Assembly (NCBI RefSeq): GCF_014204495.1
Contig: NZ_JACHLN010000002.1
Coordinates: forward strand, 124,001-188,000
Length of the DNA: 64,000 nucleotides
Source of the DNA: Sphingomonas kyeonggiensis
GTDB taxonomy: Bacteria > Pseudomonadota > Alphaproteobacteria > Sphingomonadales > Sphingomonadaceae
Direction of reading: 5' to 3'
The translations under genes were made by a program, and so were the position numbers. Below the pieces are notes generated by a model. That model was not told the origin of the DNA. It ran no database searches and saw only the letters and a program-made list of their open reading frames with translations. Numbering within the stretch: position 1 is the first letter of the stretch; the number at the start of each line of letters is the position of its first letter. Positions 1 to 8,075 of the stretch are shown here, one piece after another.

Positions 1-621
1 TGGCTGACGCTCTGCATGGTACTGGTCGCCCTGATCTACACGACGATGATGCTCGCCTATGTCGATCTGGTTCCCAGCGGCATGTGGCGCTTCTTCAACG
101 CGCATTACTTCAAATGGCTGTTCCCGATGGCGGCGCTGTTCACCTGGCTGCTGGTCACCTGGCGCGATGCGCGCGGGATCGCGGTGGTGGTGGCGCTGGT
201 GCTGCTCGCCAGCTTCCGCATCGTCCCGCGCCCGGCCGAGCCGCGGGAGCCGGCCAAGGCGATCGCCTTCGCCGCGCCGCAGGCGCCCTGGCAGGACATC
301 TATTTCGCCCGCTCGGCGGTGGTCGATGCGAAGGGCGCCCAGCGCAGCCCGGCCGACTATCACCAGCTGCCGATGGGCGACCGGGTGATGGCCATCGCCT
401 TCAAGCGCCGGTTCGAGGGGGATACGCTCTGGTATGGCGTCACGCCTGCCAGCGTCGCGACCTGGCCCAAAGGCAGCGGCAAGGCGGAGGTGGTGCTGCC
501 CGGCAGCTGGCCGCAAAAGCCGATCGCGCGCTACGCGACGAAGCTCACCTTCGGCTATCCATGCTGGGCGCCGCCCTTCCCGTGCGGGACCGGGCCGGGG
601 CCGGGGTTGCCGAAGAACTAG
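1..621 (+). CDS. 3' end of a membrane protein of unknown function (partial)
   Basis: The reading frame is open from the first base of the window, so the 5' end of the gene is missing. The visible 206 residues begin with about three hydrophobic segments in the first 75 residues (for example around LIYTTMMLAYVDLV and GIAVVVALVLLASF). A soluble, probably periplasmic domain follows and ends in a Gly/Pro-rich tail (GTGPGPGLPKN). I do not recognise a family. The topology suggests the C-terminus of an integral membrane protein with an extracytoplasmic tail. An internal ATG at 16 could be mistaken for the start, but there is no stop before it in frame. Confidence 0.6.
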   Translation, partial: WLTLCMVLVALIYTTMMLAYVDLVPSGMWRFFNAHYFKWLFPMAALFTWLLVTWRDARGIAVVVALVLLASFRIVPRPAEPREPAKAIAFAAPQAPWQDIYFARSAVVDAKGAQRSPADYHQLPMGDRVMAIAFKRRFEGDTLWYGVTPASVATWPKGSGKAEVVLPGSWPQKPIARYATKLTFGYPCWAPPFPCGTGPGPGLPKN

Positions 622-786
622 GCGGTACCGGCATCCAACATCGAAGTTGGGGTGACACGCGAAAGTACACAAAGTACAGGCCAAGAGCGGGTTTTCCGGT
701 CTGCAAATTTGACCTTTTTCACGGGAACCCGCCGCATCTCGCACGATCCTTGCGCGCGACCGATCCTATCTTTCCTACAAAGCAAA

Positions 787-816
787 GAGCGGCCGGGACC
801 AGGGTCCCGACCGCTC
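787..816 (-). terminator. Rho-independent terminator of the L,D-transpeptidase-like gene
   Basis: Two 13-base arms pair with one mismatch around a 4-base loop. On the minus strand the hairpin is followed by TTTGCTTTG. It lies about 60 bases past the stop of the minus-strand gene ending at 876. Confidence 0.7.
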
Positions 817-875
817 CAGCGAAACATGCGAAATCCTACATTGCAACGGGGCGGGGGCGTCCCGGCAACATGCGC

Positions 876-1592
876 TCAGACCTTGGCCGCGTAGATCATC
901 CGGCCCGGGCCGAGGCGCTCGAACAGCTTGGCCAGCTCGTTCTCGCCCACCGCGAAGCAGCCCTGGCTGCGACCGAGCTTGCCATGCTTGCCGATCATGT
1001 CGGCATTGGCATACCAGGCCGAGTGGACGACGATCGCGCGGTCGAGCGCGTTGTTGTTGGTCGGGTCGAGGCCGAGCAGGCGCTGCGAGTCGCCATGCTT
1101 GCCGACATAATAATCGGCGGTGAGGAACGCGCCTTCGCAGGTCGCTTCCGAATTCACTTCGTTCGAGAAGCGCTGGAGCATACCGCTATGGTTCGGATCC
1201 GAGCCGATGCCGTGCGCGACGAGGAAGCGCTCGACCTGGCCGGTGCCGAGGTTGACGACGTGGAAGCGCGGATTGTTCGACGAGGTGGCGAAATCGGCGA
1301 TCGCGATGCGGTCATGCGAGGCGATGCGCATCGAATGGCGGTTGAGCGCGGCGACCGCCTTCTTGAACAATTCGGGGCGGATGCCGGCCGGCACGCCCGG
1401 CACCTTGGCGACGGTGGCCAGCTCGGGTGCCTTGGGGGTTGGCGGGACCGAGGCGGGGACCGGCACCGGCGCCGGTGCCATCGCGGTGTTGATCGTGCGC
1501 GAGGCGCAGGCCGAGACCACCGCGCCGCTGGTCATCACCATCGCAGCCTTCAGCAAGGCGCGACGCGTCTGAATCGTATCGAGGCTATCCAT
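876..1592 (-). CDS. Murein L,D-transpeptidase catalytic domain protein (YkuD_2 type), putative lipoprotein
   Basis: A 238-residue exported protein. The N-terminus carries RRALLKAAMVM and then VVSAC, which looks like a lipobox with Cys near residue 29, so the product is probably a lipoprotein. An Ala/Pro-rich linker follows (about 30-65). The C-terminal part has IVVHSAWYA and GRSQGCFAV. These are the His and Ser-x-Gly-Cys signatures of the YkuD_2 branch of L,D-transpeptidases, which make or modify peptidoglycan cross-links in the periplasm. I chose the ATG at 1592; a GTG sits directly before it. The gene is divergent from a second L,D-transpeptidase gene of the classical YkuD type. The enzyme activity is inferred from the motif only. 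Confidence 0.8.
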   Translation of the reverse strand: MDSLDTIQTRRALLKAAMVMTSGAVVSACASRTINTAMAPAPVPVPASVPPTPKAPELATVAKVPGVPAGIRPELFKKAVAALNRHSMRIASHDRIAIADFATSSNNPRFHVVNLGTGQVERFLVAHGIGSDPNHSGMLQRFSNEVNSEATCEGAFLTADYYVGKHGDSQRLLGLDPTNNNALDRAIVVHSAWYANADMIGKHGKLGRSQGCFAVGENELAKLFERLGPGRMIYAAKV

Positions 1593-1842
1593 CACTATCC
1601 AAAGAACCCGCTGCTTTACCCCTTGGGGGAATCTATATCAGACAGATGGTAAGCGGGGCGCTTAACATCTGTCCCAAGTTGCGCGGCTCGCCGCAACGCA
1701 TGCCCGGTTCGCCGAAGCGGCGCGAAAATCCGGAACATTGCCAGCGATTTGCCCGGGTGAAATATCCGCGATTCGGCAGCGGAGCGAAATTAGGTTAATT
1801 TCGTTAAGGAATCGCCCTGAGCCGTCCTGGCTCACCGGATTC
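1571..1842. promoter_or_regulatory. Divergent promoter region rich in GANTC sites
   Basis: The gap between the two divergent L,D-transpeptidase genes carries five GANTC sites, at 1571 (just inside the left gene), 1629, 1770, 1809 and 1838. GANTC is the target of the cell-cycle methylase CcrM in alphaproteobacteria. A direct repeat GTTAA-N4-GTTAA lies at about 1793-1806. Its spacing does not fit the canonical CtrA box (TTAA-N7-TTAA). Cell-cycle control of these wall genes is only a suggestion. Confidence 0.35.
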
Positions 1843-1855
1843 GGAGAGCTGTTTG

Positions 1856-2566
1856 ATGCGTTCCGGCGCCCTTGCCGTCCTGCTGCTGGCCAGTGCCACG
1901 ATCCTTCCCGCCATTCCCGCTACCGCGCAGGTCGCCGCGTCGGACACGATGCAGCTGGCCCCCGATACGCTGCGCAACGGGCAATGGGCCTGGTACGAGG
2001 AGCCGCAGCTGATCAAGGCGAGCACCAATGACTGGGATCCCGTCTCGATCGTGGTCAGCATCCCGGACCAGCGGGCCTATGTCTATCGCGGCGGCAAGCT
2101 GGTCGGCGCCAGCACCGTCTCGACCGGATCGGACGGGCACGAGACGCCGACCGGCGCCTTCACCATCCTGCAGAAGAAGGTGTTTCACCGTTCGAACCTC
2201 TATTCGAACGCCCCGATGCCCTACATGCAGCGGCTGACCTGGGACGGGATCGCGCTCCATGCCGGCCGCTTGCCGGGTTATCCGGCCTCGCATGGCTGCA
2301 TCCGCTTCCCCGCGGCCTTCGCCAAGCAGCTCTACGCGCTGACCGAGCTGGGCGGCGACGTCATGGTCACCGACGAGCCGGTGATCACGCCCGAGCGCTC
2401 CGGCCCCGCCACCCCGCTGCTGATGGCCGATGCCCGCAACCTGGGCGGCGAGGCGTTCAACATGGTGACGATGTCGGGGCCGGCGCCGCGCCCGCAGCCC
2501 GCGACCTTCGTCACCGGCCCGGCGCGCGAGATCGTCCAGCCGATCGGGCGACGCGGCTCGAAATAA
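1856..2566 (+). CDS. L,D-transpeptidase (YkuD family), exported
   Basis: A 236-residue protein with a Sec signal peptide (about residues 1-25, ending TATAQ). The YkuD domain spans roughly residues 60-175. It contains the catalytic signature IALHAGRLPGYPASHGCIR, with the His and the SHGCIR cysteine intact. Such enzymes form 3-3 cross-links in peptidoglycan or attach proteins to it. The tail after about residue 180 is low-complexity. The start is the ATG at 1856, with GGAGAG seven bases upstream; the TTG three bases earlier is less likely. It is transcribed divergently from the YkuD_2-type gene. Confidence 0.88.
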   Translation: MRSGALAVLLLASATILPAIPATAQVAASDTMQLAPDTLRNGQWAWYEEPQLIKASTNDWDPVSIVVSIPDQRAYVYRGGKLVGASTVSTGSDGHETPTGAFTILQKKVFHRSNLYSNAPMPYMQRLTWDGIALHAGRLPGYPASHGCIRFPAAFAKQLYALTELGGDVMVTDEPVITPERSGPATPLLMADARNLGGEAFNMVTMSGPAPRPQPATFVTGPAREIVQPIGRRGSK

Positions 2567-2611
2567 ATTCTGTAATGCGCGCGTAGCCTTGGATCGGCTA
2601 AGCGCGATTCC

Positions 2612-3229
2612 ATGACGATGTCCTTCGAAGATGCCGCGACAGGCCTGGTCGAGGTCGGCCGCCGGCTCGACGCACGCGGCTGGGCGCCCGCCACGGCCGG
2701 CAATTACTCGGTGCGGCTCGACGACGGCAGCATCGCCGTCACCGTGTCCGGCTGGCACAAGGGGCGGCTGACGCCCGAGGGCGTGATGCGCGTCGATCTC
2801 GACGGCACCCCGCTCACCCCGGGTAAACCCTCGGCCGAGACCGACCTGCATTTGGCGATCTACCGGCTGTTCCCCCATGTCGGCGCCGTGCTGCACGGCC
2901 ATTCGCCCGAGGCCGTGGGCATGAGCCGGGCCGCCGCCGATGCCGGCGAATGGGTGTTCGCCGGGCACGAGATGCTCAAGGTCTTTCCGGGCAACACCAC
3001 GCATGAGGCCGAGATCCGCCTGCCGATCGTCGACAACAGCCAGGACATGGCGGTGATCGAGGAAGCGATCCGCCCCGCCTTGCTGGCGCCGAACGCCGCG
3101 CCCGCCTATCTTATCCGCAGCCACGGGCTCTATGCCTGGGGCAAGGACCTGGCCGAAGCCGAGCGCGTGCTGGAAGGCACCGAATGGCTGATCGCCGCCG
3201 AACTGGCCGAAAGGGCATGGAAACGATGA
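2612..3229 (+). CDS. mtnB: Methylthioribulose-1-phosphate dehydratase
   Basis: A class II aldolase-fold protein of 205 residues, the usual size for MtnB. It dehydrates 5-methylthioribulose 1-phosphate to 2,3-diketo-5-methylthiopentyl-1-phosphate in the cytosolic methionine salvage pathway. The zinc-binding HGHS (residues 95-98) and the late SHGLYAWG motif (about residue 169) are present. The identification is secured by the following mtnD, mtnC and mtnA genes. Its stop overlaps the mtnD start by four bases (ATGA). No strong ribosome binding site is seen, and the ATG at 2618 is an alternative start. Confidence 0.93.
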   Translation: MTMSFEDAATGLVEVGRRLDARGWAPATAGNYSVRLDDGSIAVTVSGWHKGRLTPEGVMRVDLDGTPLTPGKPSAETDLHLAIYRLFPHVGAVLHGHSPEAVGMSRAAADAGEWVFAGHEMLKVFPGNTTHEAEIRLPIVDNSQDMAVIEEAIRPALLAPNAAPAYLIRSHGLYAWGKDLAEAERVLEGTEWLIAAELAERAWKR

Positions 3230-3774
3230 CCCATCTCCGCATCTTCGACGAAGCGGGCGGCGCCCCGCTGACCGATACCCGCGACGCCGTTGCCATCGCC
3301 GACGCGCTCGCTCCGATCGGGGTGCGCTTCGAGCAATGGCCTTCGCGCCCGCTAGCCGCCGATGCCGGGCAGGACGAGGTACTCGAGGCCTTCGCGCCCG
3401 AGGTCGAGCGGCTCAAGGCCGAGAATGGCTATCAGTCGGTCGACGTGATCCGCATGGTTCCCGACCACCCCGAAAAGGCGAACCTGCGCACCAAGTTCCT
3501 CTCCGAGCATCGCCATTCGGAGGATGAGGTCCGCTTCTTCGTGGAAGGCGAGGGGCTGTTCACCCTGCGCGAGGGCGAGCGCATCTACGCCGTGCTGTGC
3601 GAGGAGGGGGACCTGATCTCGGTTCCGGCCGGCACGCGCCACTGGTTCGACATGGGGCCTTCGCCTCGGTTCACCGCGATCCGCCTGTTCACCAATGCCG
3701 ATGGCTGGATCGCCAACTTCACCGGCGACGCGATCGCGGACCGCTTTCCACGGCACGAGCCGGCCGAGGCATAA
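3226..3774 (+). CDS. mtnD: Acireductone dioxygenase (ARD)
   Basis: A 182-residue cupin that oxidises acireductone with O2. Depending on the bound metal it yields the methionine precursor 2-keto-4-methylthiobutyrate (Fe) or an off-pathway product (Ni). The metal ligands are visible: H95 and H97 in EHRHSEDE, E101, and H139 in GTRHW. I chose the ATG at 3226 because it overlaps the mtnB stop as ATGA and starts the family-typical MTHLRIF. Earlier in-frame starts at 3184 and 3217 lie inside mtnB. A perfect palindromic repeat follows, separating it from mtnC. Confidence 0.94.
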   Translation: MTHLRIFDEAGGAPLTDTRDAVAIADALAPIGVRFEQWPSRPLAADAGQDEVLEAFAPEVERLKAENGYQSVDVIRMVPDHPEKANLRTKFLSEHRHSEDEVRFFVEGEGLFTLREGERIYAVLCEEGDLISVPAGTRHWFDMGPSPRFTAIRLFTNADGWIANFTGDAIADRFPRHEPAEA

Positions 3775-3775
3775 C

Positions 3776-3850
3776 CGTCATCCCGGCGAAAGCCGGGATC
3801 TCGTGCCATATGCGCCTTCGCCTGAGATCCCGGCTTTCGCCGGGATGACG
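3776..3850. repeat. Palindromic intergenic repeat, full copy (27-base arms)
   Basis: The left arm runs CGTCATCCCGGCGAAAGCC and continues GGGATCTC. The right arm is its exact inverse, with a loop of about 21 bases between. It lies between mtnD and mtnC, inside an operon. Near-copies occur at 44051 and 59638, and shorter relatives at 31346, 43031, 47297 and 58516. It would fold into a long hairpin in mRNA but has no U-tract. Confidence 0.85.
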
Positions 3851-3858
3851 AGAGTTGA

Positions 3859-4500
3859 ATGACCAACCACACCCCGCCCAAAGCCATCCTCCTCGATATC
3901 GAAGGCACGACGAGCAGCATCAGCTTCGTTGCCGACGAGCTTTTTCCCTATGCGCGTAAGCATTTGGCGGCATTTGTTGAAGCGAATCCCGAAGTCGTCG
4001 CGCCGATCCTGGCGCAGGTGCCGGGGGACGATCCGGTCGCGACCCTGTTCCAGTGGATCGACGAGGACCGCAAGGAAACACCGCTCAAGACGCTCCAGGG
4101 CCTGATCTGGGCGCAGGGCTATGCCGATGGCGAGCTCAAGGGCCATGTCTATCCCGATACGCCCGAGGCGCTGCGCCGCTGGACCGAGGCGGGGATCAAG
4201 GTGAACATCTATTCCTCGGGCTCGATCGCGGCGCAGAAGCTGATCTTCGGCCATTCGGTCGCCGGGGACCTGACACCGTTCCTGAGCAGCTATTTCGACA
4301 CCACCACCGGCCCCAAGCGCGACAGCGATTCCTATACGAAGATCATCGACGCCCTCGATCTCGCGCCGTCGGAGCTGCTGTTCGTCTCCGACATGGTGGC
4401 GGAGGTCGATGCCGCGCATGAGGCGGGGCTCCAAGCATTGCTGATCGATCGCGCCGGTGGCGCGGCCGATGTCCATTCTCTCGCGGAAGTGCTCCCATGA
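3859..4500 (+). CDS. mtnC: Enolase-phosphatase E1 (2,3-diketomethylthiopentyl-1-phosphate enolase/phosphatase)
   Basis: A 213-residue HAD-superfamily enzyme. The N-terminal motif LLDIEGTTSS (HAD motif I, Asp nucleophile) is the typical MtnC form. A GS-containing motif II (NIYSSGSI), a Lys (GPKRDS) and the VSDMVAEVDAA region follow. It enolises and dephosphorylates the MtnB product to acireductone, the substrate of MtnD. A bifunctional E1 enzyme means separate MtnW and MtnX are not needed. The stop overlaps the mtnA start as ATGA. Confidence 0.93.
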   Translation: MTNHTPPKAILLDIEGTTSSISFVADELFPYARKHLAAFVEANPEVVAPILAQVPGDDPVATLFQWIDEDRKETPLKTLQGLIWAQGYADGELKGHVYPDTPEALRRWTEAGIKVNIYSSGSIAAQKLIFGHSVAGDLTPFLSSYFDTTTGPKRDSDSYTKIIDALDLAPSELLFVSDMVAEVDAAHEAGLQALLIDRAGGAADVHSLAEVLP

Positions 4501-5543
4501 TCCTCGAAGGCCGTCCGACCCGCTCGATCCGTCGCACCGAAGACGGCAAGGGCGCGGTGATCCTCGACCAGCGCAAGCTGCCCTGGGAGATCAAATGGGT
4601 CGAGCTGCGCGATGTCGACGCCGCGGCGGTGGCGATCCGCGAGATGTGGACGCGCGGCGCGCCGATGATCGGTGCGACCGCCGCCTATGGCTATGCGATG
4701 GCGCTGGCGGTCGATCCGGGCGATGCCAGCCTGGCCGCTGCCTATGACAAGCTGTTCGAGACGCGGCCGACCGCGATCAACCTGCGCTGGGCGCTCGATG
4801 CGGTGCGCGCGGCGGTGGCGGACCTGCCCGAGAGTGAGCGTGCGCAGGCGGCTTTCGCGCGCGCCGACGAGATTTGCGACGAGGATGCCGAGCTTTGCCG
4901 CTCGATCGGCGAGCATGGGCTTGAGCTGTTCAAGCAGCTGCACGCGAAGAACCCGGATCGCCCGCTCAATATCCTGACCCATTGCAATGCCGGCTGGCTG
5001 GCGACCGTCGATTACGGCACCGCCACCGCGCCGATCTATCTCGCGCATGATGCGGGAATCCCGGTCCATGTCTGGGTCGACGAGACCCGCCCGCGCAACC
5101 AGGGCGCGTTGCTCACCGCGTTCGAGCTGCGCAACCACGGCGTGCCGCACACGGTGATCGCCGACAATGCCGGCGGGCTGCTGATGATGAAGGGGCAGGT
5201 GGATGCGGTGGTGGTCGGCACCGACCGCGTCACCCGCAACGGCGATGTCTGCAACAAGATCGGCACCTATCTGAAGGCGCTCGCGGCGCACGACAATGAC
5301 GTGCCCTTCTATGTCGCGCTGCCCTACACGACCTTCGATCCGAATACCGAAAGCGGCGCCGATATCCCGATCGAGGAGCGCAGCGCCGAGGAGCTGACCC
5401 GGCTCAGCGGGCCGCTGGCAAACGGGGAAATCGGCACTGTCCGGGTAACCGATTCCCCCGCCGCCAATCCAGCATTCGATGTGACTCCCGCGCGCCTGGT
5501 GACGGGTTACATCACCGAGCGCGGGGTGCTGGACAGGATCTGA
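4497..5543 (+). CDS. mtnA: S-methyl-5-thioribose-1-phosphate isomerase
   Basis: A 348-residue protein of the eIF2B-like MtnA family that isomerises methylthioribose 1-phosphate to methylthioribulose 1-phosphate. The conserved RGAPMIGATAAYG (about residues 53-65), the catalytic Cys163 in THCNAGWLAT and Asp243 in GTDRVTRNGD are all present. It is the last gene of the operon and overlaps mtnC by four bases. No mtnK or mtnP lies in the window, so methylthioribose phosphate must come from an enzyme encoded elsewhere. Confidence 0.95.
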   Translation: MILEGRPTRSIRRTEDGKGAVILDQRKLPWEIKWVELRDVDAAAVAIREMWTRGAPMIGATAAYGYAMALAVDPGDASLAAAYDKLFETRPTAINLRWALDAVRAAVADLPESERAQAAFARADEICDEDAELCRSIGEHGLELFKQLHAKNPDRPLNILTHCNAGWLATVDYGTATAPIYLAHDAGIPVHVWVDETRPRNQGALLTAFELRNHGVPHTVIADNAGGLLMMKGQVDAVVVGTDRVTRNGDVCNKIGTYLKALAAHDNDVPFYVALPYTTFDPNTESGADIPIEERSAEELTRLSGPLANGEIGTVRVTDSPAANPAFDVTPARLVTGYITERGVLDRI

Positions 5544-5574
5544 CCCTGTCCCCCTTGGTATCCGCCGGGCGCGT

Positions 5575-6282
5575 TTAACGCGGCTCGGTCTTCACCGTCG
5601 TCGTAGTGGTCGTCGAAGCTGCCGGACGGGTGACGGTGGTCGTCGTCTTGCGGACCGGCTTCTTCACGACCTTGCGCGTCGTCGTGCGCGACGAGGAATA
5701 GGTGCGCGCCGGCTGGGTGGTCGTGGTCTCGATCGTCGTGGCGACCGGCTGGGCCGCCGCGGCACGCGCTGCTGCCGCATCCGCCGCAGCCGACTGGGCC
5801 GCGACCGCGGCCGCCTCGGCGCGCGCATTCGCCGCAGCCGCGTCACTCTGCGCGGTCAGTGCCGCATCCTGCGCGGCAGCGCGCTGGCTGGCTTCCGCGG
5901 CGGCATCGGCCGAGGCATTGGCGGCTGCGGCCTGTGCATCGCGGCGCGCATCCTGCTCGGCGGCGATCTGGGCGCCCTTGTTGCGTTCGGATTCGGCCAG
6001 CGCCGCATCGGCCAGGCCGGAAGCGCGGCGTGCCTCGTTGATCGTCGAATCGCGGTGGTCGCGTGCCAGCTGGTCCTTGGCGGTGCGCAGCGATTCTTCA
6101 GCGCGCGCATAAGCGTCCGGGGCATATTTGTCGGCGCCGGCGGTCTGGGCGGCTTCCACCTTGGCCGTCGCTTCGGCCACGGCGGTGCGCGCGCGGTCGA
6201 TCCGGCTCTGGGCCAGCGACGGCGTCGCGATCAGGATCGCGGCAACCGCAGCGCCGCGCATCAGGAACTTCATGTTACGCAT
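5575..6282 (-). CDS. Exported Ala-rich coiled-coil protein, DUF4398-like
   Basis: A 235-residue protein with a Sec signal peptide ending in PSLAQS. The segment after it (about residues 25-100) resembles the DUF4398 domain, with KYAPDAYARAEESLRTAKDQ and a run of helix-forming Ala/Glu/Arg. A long Ala-rich coiled-coil stretch follows. The C-terminus is a Thr/Lys/Arg-rich tail (RKVVKKPVRKTTTTVT). The start is the ATG at 6282, with GTGGAG seven bases upstream. A longer frame reaching 6504 runs into the neighbouring aminotransferase gene and is rejected. The role is unknown; periplasmic or envelope-associated location is inferred. Confidence 0.72.
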   Translation of the reverse strand: MRNMKFLMRGAAVAAILIATPSLAQSRIDRARTAVAEATAKVEAAQTAGADKYAPDAYARAEESLRTAKDQLARDHRDSTINEARRASGLADAALAESERNKGAQIAAEQDARRDAQAAAANASADAAAEASQRAAAQDAALTAQSDAAAANARAEAAAVAAQSAAADAAAARAAAAQPVATTIETTTTQPARTYSSSRTTTRKVVKKPVRKTTTTVTRPAASTTTTTTVKTEPR

Positions 6283-6394
6283 GATACAACTCCACTTGTC
6301 CCGCGGCCCGGCGAACGTGCCGGAAACGCGGCGAGTTGCGCGCGTCACGGTGAAGCGGGTGCTTCCGCCGATGAAGCGAAGGTGCGCCGAGTCG

Positions 6395-7549
6395 TCAGGC
6401 CAGCCGGTCGCGTGCCTCGGCGATGCGGGCGATGGCCGCGTCGAGCGTCGCGTCGTCCTTGACGAAACAGAAGCGCAGCACGTTGGTGACGGCATCCTCG
6501 GCATAGAAAGCCGAGACCGGGATCGAGGCGACGCCGGCCTCGTCGATCAGCTTGTTGGCGAAGCTCACATCGTCGAGTGCGATGCCCGAGGCAGTGAGGT
6601 CCACCGACAGGAAATAGGTCGCCGCGCTCGGCAACACGGCGAAGCCTGCGCCCTCCAGCCCGGTGCGCAACCGGTCGCGCCCGGCCTGGAAGCGGTGGCG
6701 GGCCTCCTGCAGCCAGGCGTCCTGGGTGGCGAGGCCTTCGGCAACCGCCCATTGCAGGTTAGGCGGGGTGGTGAAGGTGAGGAACTGGTGCGCCTTGGAC
6801 AGGACGCGCGCGATCGCCGGCGCGGCGCACATCCAGCCGACCTTGAAGCCTGTCAGCGCGAAGATCTTGCCGGCCGAACCGATCTTCACGGTACGCTCGC
6901 GCATGCCGGGGAAGCCGATCAGCGGCAGGTGGCGCGCGCCGTCGAAGGTCACATGCTCCCAGACCTCGTCGCAGATCGTGATCAGGTCATGGCTCACGCA
7001 GAAGTCCGCCAGCATCGCCAGCTCGTCGGCGCTGCACATCGTCGCGGCGGGGTTGAGCGGGTTGTTGAGGATCAGCACGCGCGTCTTGCTGGAGACGGCG
7101 GCTTCCAGTGCCGCCTTGTCGATCTTCCATTCGGGCGGGCTCAGCCGCACGAACTTCGGCACGCCGCCGGCCTGGCGGATCAGCGGGACATAGGCGTCGT
7201 AGAGCGGCTGGAAGCAGATAACCTCGTCGCCGGGCGAGACGCAGGCGAAGATCGCCGCCGCCAGCGCCTCGGTCGCGCCCGAGGTTACCACCACTTCCTC
7301 CGCTGCCAGGTTGAGCCCCTGGTGGCGCGCATAATGATCCGCCACGGCGCCGCGCAGCTCGGGCAGGCCGATCATCGGTGGGTATTGGTTCGACTTGTCG
7401 ACCACCGCCCTGGCCGCGGCTTCGAGAACCGCTTCCGGCCCGCGTCCGTCGGCAAAGCCCTGGCCCAGGTTGATCGCCCCCGTCTCACGTGCGCGAGCGG
7501 ACATGGCTTCGAAGATGGTGGTGCCGAGCTGGGCGTAGAGCGGGTTCAT
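6395..7549 (-). CDS. Class I/II PLP aminotransferase, candidate methionine-salvage transaminase
   Basis: A 384-residue fold-type I aminotransferase of the kynurenine/methionine aminotransferase (YbdL-like) group. Visible motifs are INLGQGFADG near residue 30, NNPLNPA (about 158-164, where the family usually has NPHNP), CDEVWEH (about 194-200) and the PLP lysine in GSAGKIFALTGFKVGW (about 228). YbdL-type enzymes transfer amino groups to 2-keto-4-methylthiobutyrate to make methionine. Because the gene sits beside mtnBDCA, that step (MtnE) is a reasonable proposal. It is on the opposite strand, so it is not co-transcribed. The substrate is not proved by sequence. Confidence 0.82.
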   Translation of the reverse strand: MNPLYAQLGTTIFEAMSARARETGAINLGQGFADGRGPEAVLEAAARAVVDKSNQYPPMIGLPELRGAVADHYARHQGLNLAAEEVVVTSGATEALAAAIFACVSPGDEVICFQPLYDAYVPLIRQAGGVPKFVRLSPPEWKIDKAALEAAVSSKTRVLILNNPLNPAATMCSADELAMLADFCVSHDLITICDEVWEHVTFDGARHLPLIGFPGMRERTVKIGSAGKIFALTGFKVGWMCAAPAIARVLSKAHQFLTFTTPPNLQWAVAEGLATQDAWLQEARHRFQAGRDRLRTGLEGAGFAVLPSAATYFLSVDLTASGIALDDVSFANKLIDEAGVASIPVSAFYAEDAVTNVLRFCFVKDDATLDAAIARIAEARDRLA

Positions 7550-7633
7550 GGCCCGAGCTTGTGGCCGCTTGCATCTTTGGGTGCAACCGCCGCATTAGCC
7601 TCGCGTTCAGCCTAGCGCCAATAAGGGAAGATC

Positions 7634-7867
7634 ATGACCAAGACCCCGCCCAAGCCGCAGGAAGCAAAGCCGCCCTATCCGATCGAGGAAGCGCCGCACG
7701 ATCATCATGACGAGGGCAGCGAGGCGCTCCAGGCGGTGAAGGACCTTGCCGAAGCCAAGAAGCGCTGGAAGCCCGACGCCAAGCAGATCGGCATGGGCGC
7801 CGCGATCGGCATCGGCTCGGCCGCGATCGTCGCGGGCCTGCTCTACTGGCGCGGCGGCAAGAAATAA
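7634..7867 (+). CDS. Small single-span membrane protein, unknown function
   Basis: A 77-residue protein with a charged, His-rich N-terminus (EEAPHDHHDEGSE), a Lys-rich middle and one predicted membrane span near the C-terminus (GMGAAIGIGSAAIVAGLLYW) ending in RGGKK. AGGGAAG precedes the ATG by a few bases, which supports translation. I do not recognise a characterised family. Confidence 0.65.
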   Translation: MTKTPPKPQEAKPPYPIEEAPHDHHDEGSEALQAVKDLAEAKKRWKPDAKQIGMGAAIGIGSAAIVAGLLYWRGGKK

Positions 7868-8038
7868 TCTCCGCGCGACGAAACGGCTTCGTCGCGCAAT
7901 CTTCGGTCTCCGTCGCACCCGGCTCGCCCGGAAGCGCGTGTCCGGCCACATCCCCTGCATGCCGTTTCGACCTGAACCCGACAGTTGGGCGGCATACATC
8001 CCTGTGCCGGTGCGGATCGACGCCCAACCCGGTGCCTG

Positions 8039-8066
8039 ACGGACGCCTCGCTTGCGGGGCGTCCGT
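8039..8066. terminator. Hairpin between convergent genes, terminator-like
   Basis: Nine-base arms (ACGGACGCC and its inverse) lie between the ends of two convergent genes. No clear U-tract follows on either strand, so terminator function is uncertain. Confidence 0.4.
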
Positions 8067-8075
8067 CCTGGCGCG

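Noticed and set aside
84..1652. A 522-codon open frame crossing the first gene end and the L,D-transpeptidase
   Set aside because: It crosses a terminator hairpin and two real genes in wrong frames and has no protein-like composition.
1793..1806. GTTAA-N4-GTTAA as a CtrA binding site
   Set aside because: The canonical CtrA box needs TTAA with a 7-base spacer; here it is 5, so the match is not good enough.
3776..3850. Long hairpin in the mtn operon read as a terminator
   Set aside because: It has no U-tract on either strand and lies inside an operon; it belongs to a repeat family.
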